Assembly (NCBI RefSeq): GCF_000430805.1
Contig: NZ_AUMS01000004.1
Location: 1-64,000 of the forward strand
Reading direction: 5' to 3'
Origin: Chitinilyticum aquatile DSM 21506
GTDB taxonomy: Bacteria; Pseudomonadota; Gammaproteobacteria; Burkholderiales; Chitinibacteraceae
Length of the DNA: 64,000 nucleotides
The notes beneath the pieces were generated by a model. That model ran no database searches. It was given only the letters and a program-made list of their open reading frames with translations, and had not been told where the DNA came from. The translations under genes and the position numbers were made by a program. How positions within the stretch are numbered: position 1 is the stretch's first letter; the number at the start of each line of letters is the position of its first letter. This document shows positions 63,367-64,000 of the stretch, piece after piece.

Positions 63367-64000
63367 TCAGACCAGCTCGTCTCTTGCGGCCAGCAGCGGC
63401 GCAGTAAGCGCCGACAGGCTCTGCCGCTGCCGGCCCGCGGCATCAAAGTTCGCCTCATCCAGCCAGCTGGCATACGCCATCGCCAGCGCCGGCCACTCGC
63501 CATCGAGCACCGAAAACCATGCCGTGTCGCGGTTGCGGCCCCGGTTGACCGTCGCCTGCCGGAACGTTCCTTCATAGGAAAAACCCAGCCGTTGTGCTGC
63601 CCGCCGGCTGGGTACATTGAGCGCATTGCACTTCCATTCGTACCGCCGGTAACCCAGCTCGAAAACATTTTTCATCATCACCACCATCGCGGCAGTCGCC
63701 AGGCGCGAGCGCGAGAGTTGGGGGCTGAACGCCAGCCAGCCGACCTCGATGCTGCCGGCTTCCGGCGCGATGCGCAGATAGCTCGCCAGCCCCAGCGCCT
63801 GTCCCGGCGCAGCCCCCGGGCAGATCGCGTAGAACTGCGGGTCGCGCTGCGCGGCGATCTGCTGCAGGTACGCGGTAAAGTCGTTCTCGCTGGTGAAGGG
63901 TCCGCAGGTCAGATAGGCCCAGATATCTGCAGAGGCGCAGGCGAACGCCTGCCACAGCGGTGCGGCGTGCACGGCAGGGTTCAGCGGCTCGACACGGCAG
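63367..64000 (-). CDS. GNAT N-acetyltransferase, N-terminus cut by window edge
   Basis: The frame is open to the right edge (...RVEPLNPAVHAAPLWQAF), so the start lies beyond 64000. The visible part matches the RimJ/RimL-type GNAT family: GLASYLRIAPEAGSIEVGW, AMVVMMKNVFELGYRRYEWK, NVPSRRAAQRLGFSYEGTFR and the ending WFSVLDGEWPALA. Substrate could be a protein N-terminus or a small molecule. Confidence 0.88.
   Translation of the reverse strand, partial: CRVEPLNPAVHAAPLWQAFACASADIWAYLTCGPFTSENDFTAYLQQIAAQRDPQFYAICPGAAPGQALGLASYLRIAPEAGSIEVGWLAFSPQLSRSRLATAAMVVMMKNVFELGYRRYEWKCNALNVPSRRAAQRLGFSYEGTFRQATVNRGRNRDTAWFSVLDGEWPALAMAYASWLDEANFDAAGRQRQSLSALTAPLLAARDELV

Overview
The window is a dense, GC-rich chromosomal segment from a Gram-negative proteobacterium. 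The best fit is a betaproteobacterium, possibly of the order Neisseriales. Reasons are the CNP1-like periplasmic protein, the DciA / M23 peptidase / SecA arrangement, an HemB with a Pseudomonas-like GQDG site, QseBC-like signalling, and a LapA-type adhesin N-terminus. The order is an inference. I see no rRNA, tRNA, CRISPR array, insertion sequence or prophage. The one RNA gene is rnpB.

Layout. 0-2.1 kb: N-terminus of a giant surface adhesin (minus strand, runs off the left edge) with a LapG-type TAAG site. 2.3-7.4 kb: metY and a six-PAS GGDEF-EAL protein. 7.4-10.3 kb: rnpB, two tiny genes, a membrane protein, and tusA-pyrC. 10.4-15 kb: a likely operon of PepSY protein, PAP2 phosphatase, cytochrome b561, response regulator, sensor kinase and CDF metal exporter. 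15-25.8 kb: housekeeping and small-molecule genes (CNP1, rsuA, TauE, nudC, EamA transporter, chemoreceptor, acetyltransferase, Nudix, thpR), plus a small ParA divergent from a ribbon-helix-helix-like protein with a palindromic operator between them. 25.8-35.2 kb: benE, a soluble TPR-GAF histidine kinase, secA, an M23 peptidase, dciA, dsbA and a SPOR protein. 35.3-46.5 kb: an iron island, namely a Fur-box-preceded imelysin / di-heme oxidoreductase / imelysin / DUF1513 cluster, then a PchR-like regulator divergent from a TonB receptor (Fur box between) and a FecBCD-type ABC importer. 46.5-47.1 kb: a gene-free block of nested hairpins. 47.1-48.8 kb: a DUF2218 gene and argH. 48.9-56.5 kb: a three-gene signalling operon (REC-HD-GYP, kinase-less PAS protein, hybrid kinase). 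56.9-64 kb: mixed small genes, hemB, and a GNAT gene cut by the right edge.

The most interesting signal is not a gene. A 49-nt imperfect palindrome, built as two inverted 22-nt half-sites around a 5-nt centre with ends GGGTAT and ATACCC, occurs about 19 times. Intergenic copies sit mostly between convergent genes, often touching a stop codon: 7 of 11 convergent junctions carry one. The other copies lie inside coding sequence, where they keep the same spacing and use codons unlike their surroundings, while the encoded protein still looks normal (a cytochrome c CxxCH site, a GAF core, a ParA). This looks like a DNA motif under its own selection or propagation, such as a REP/BIME-like, uptake-sequence-like or protein-binding element. 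I cannot tell which from sequence alone.

Iron supply (imelysin cluster, TonB/ABC importer), heme synthesis (hemB) and a nearby cytochrome b561 operon fit together as redox and iron physiology. The adhesin and several c-di-GMP proteins (GGDEF-EAL, HD-GYP) suggest surface attachment controlled by c-di-GMP.
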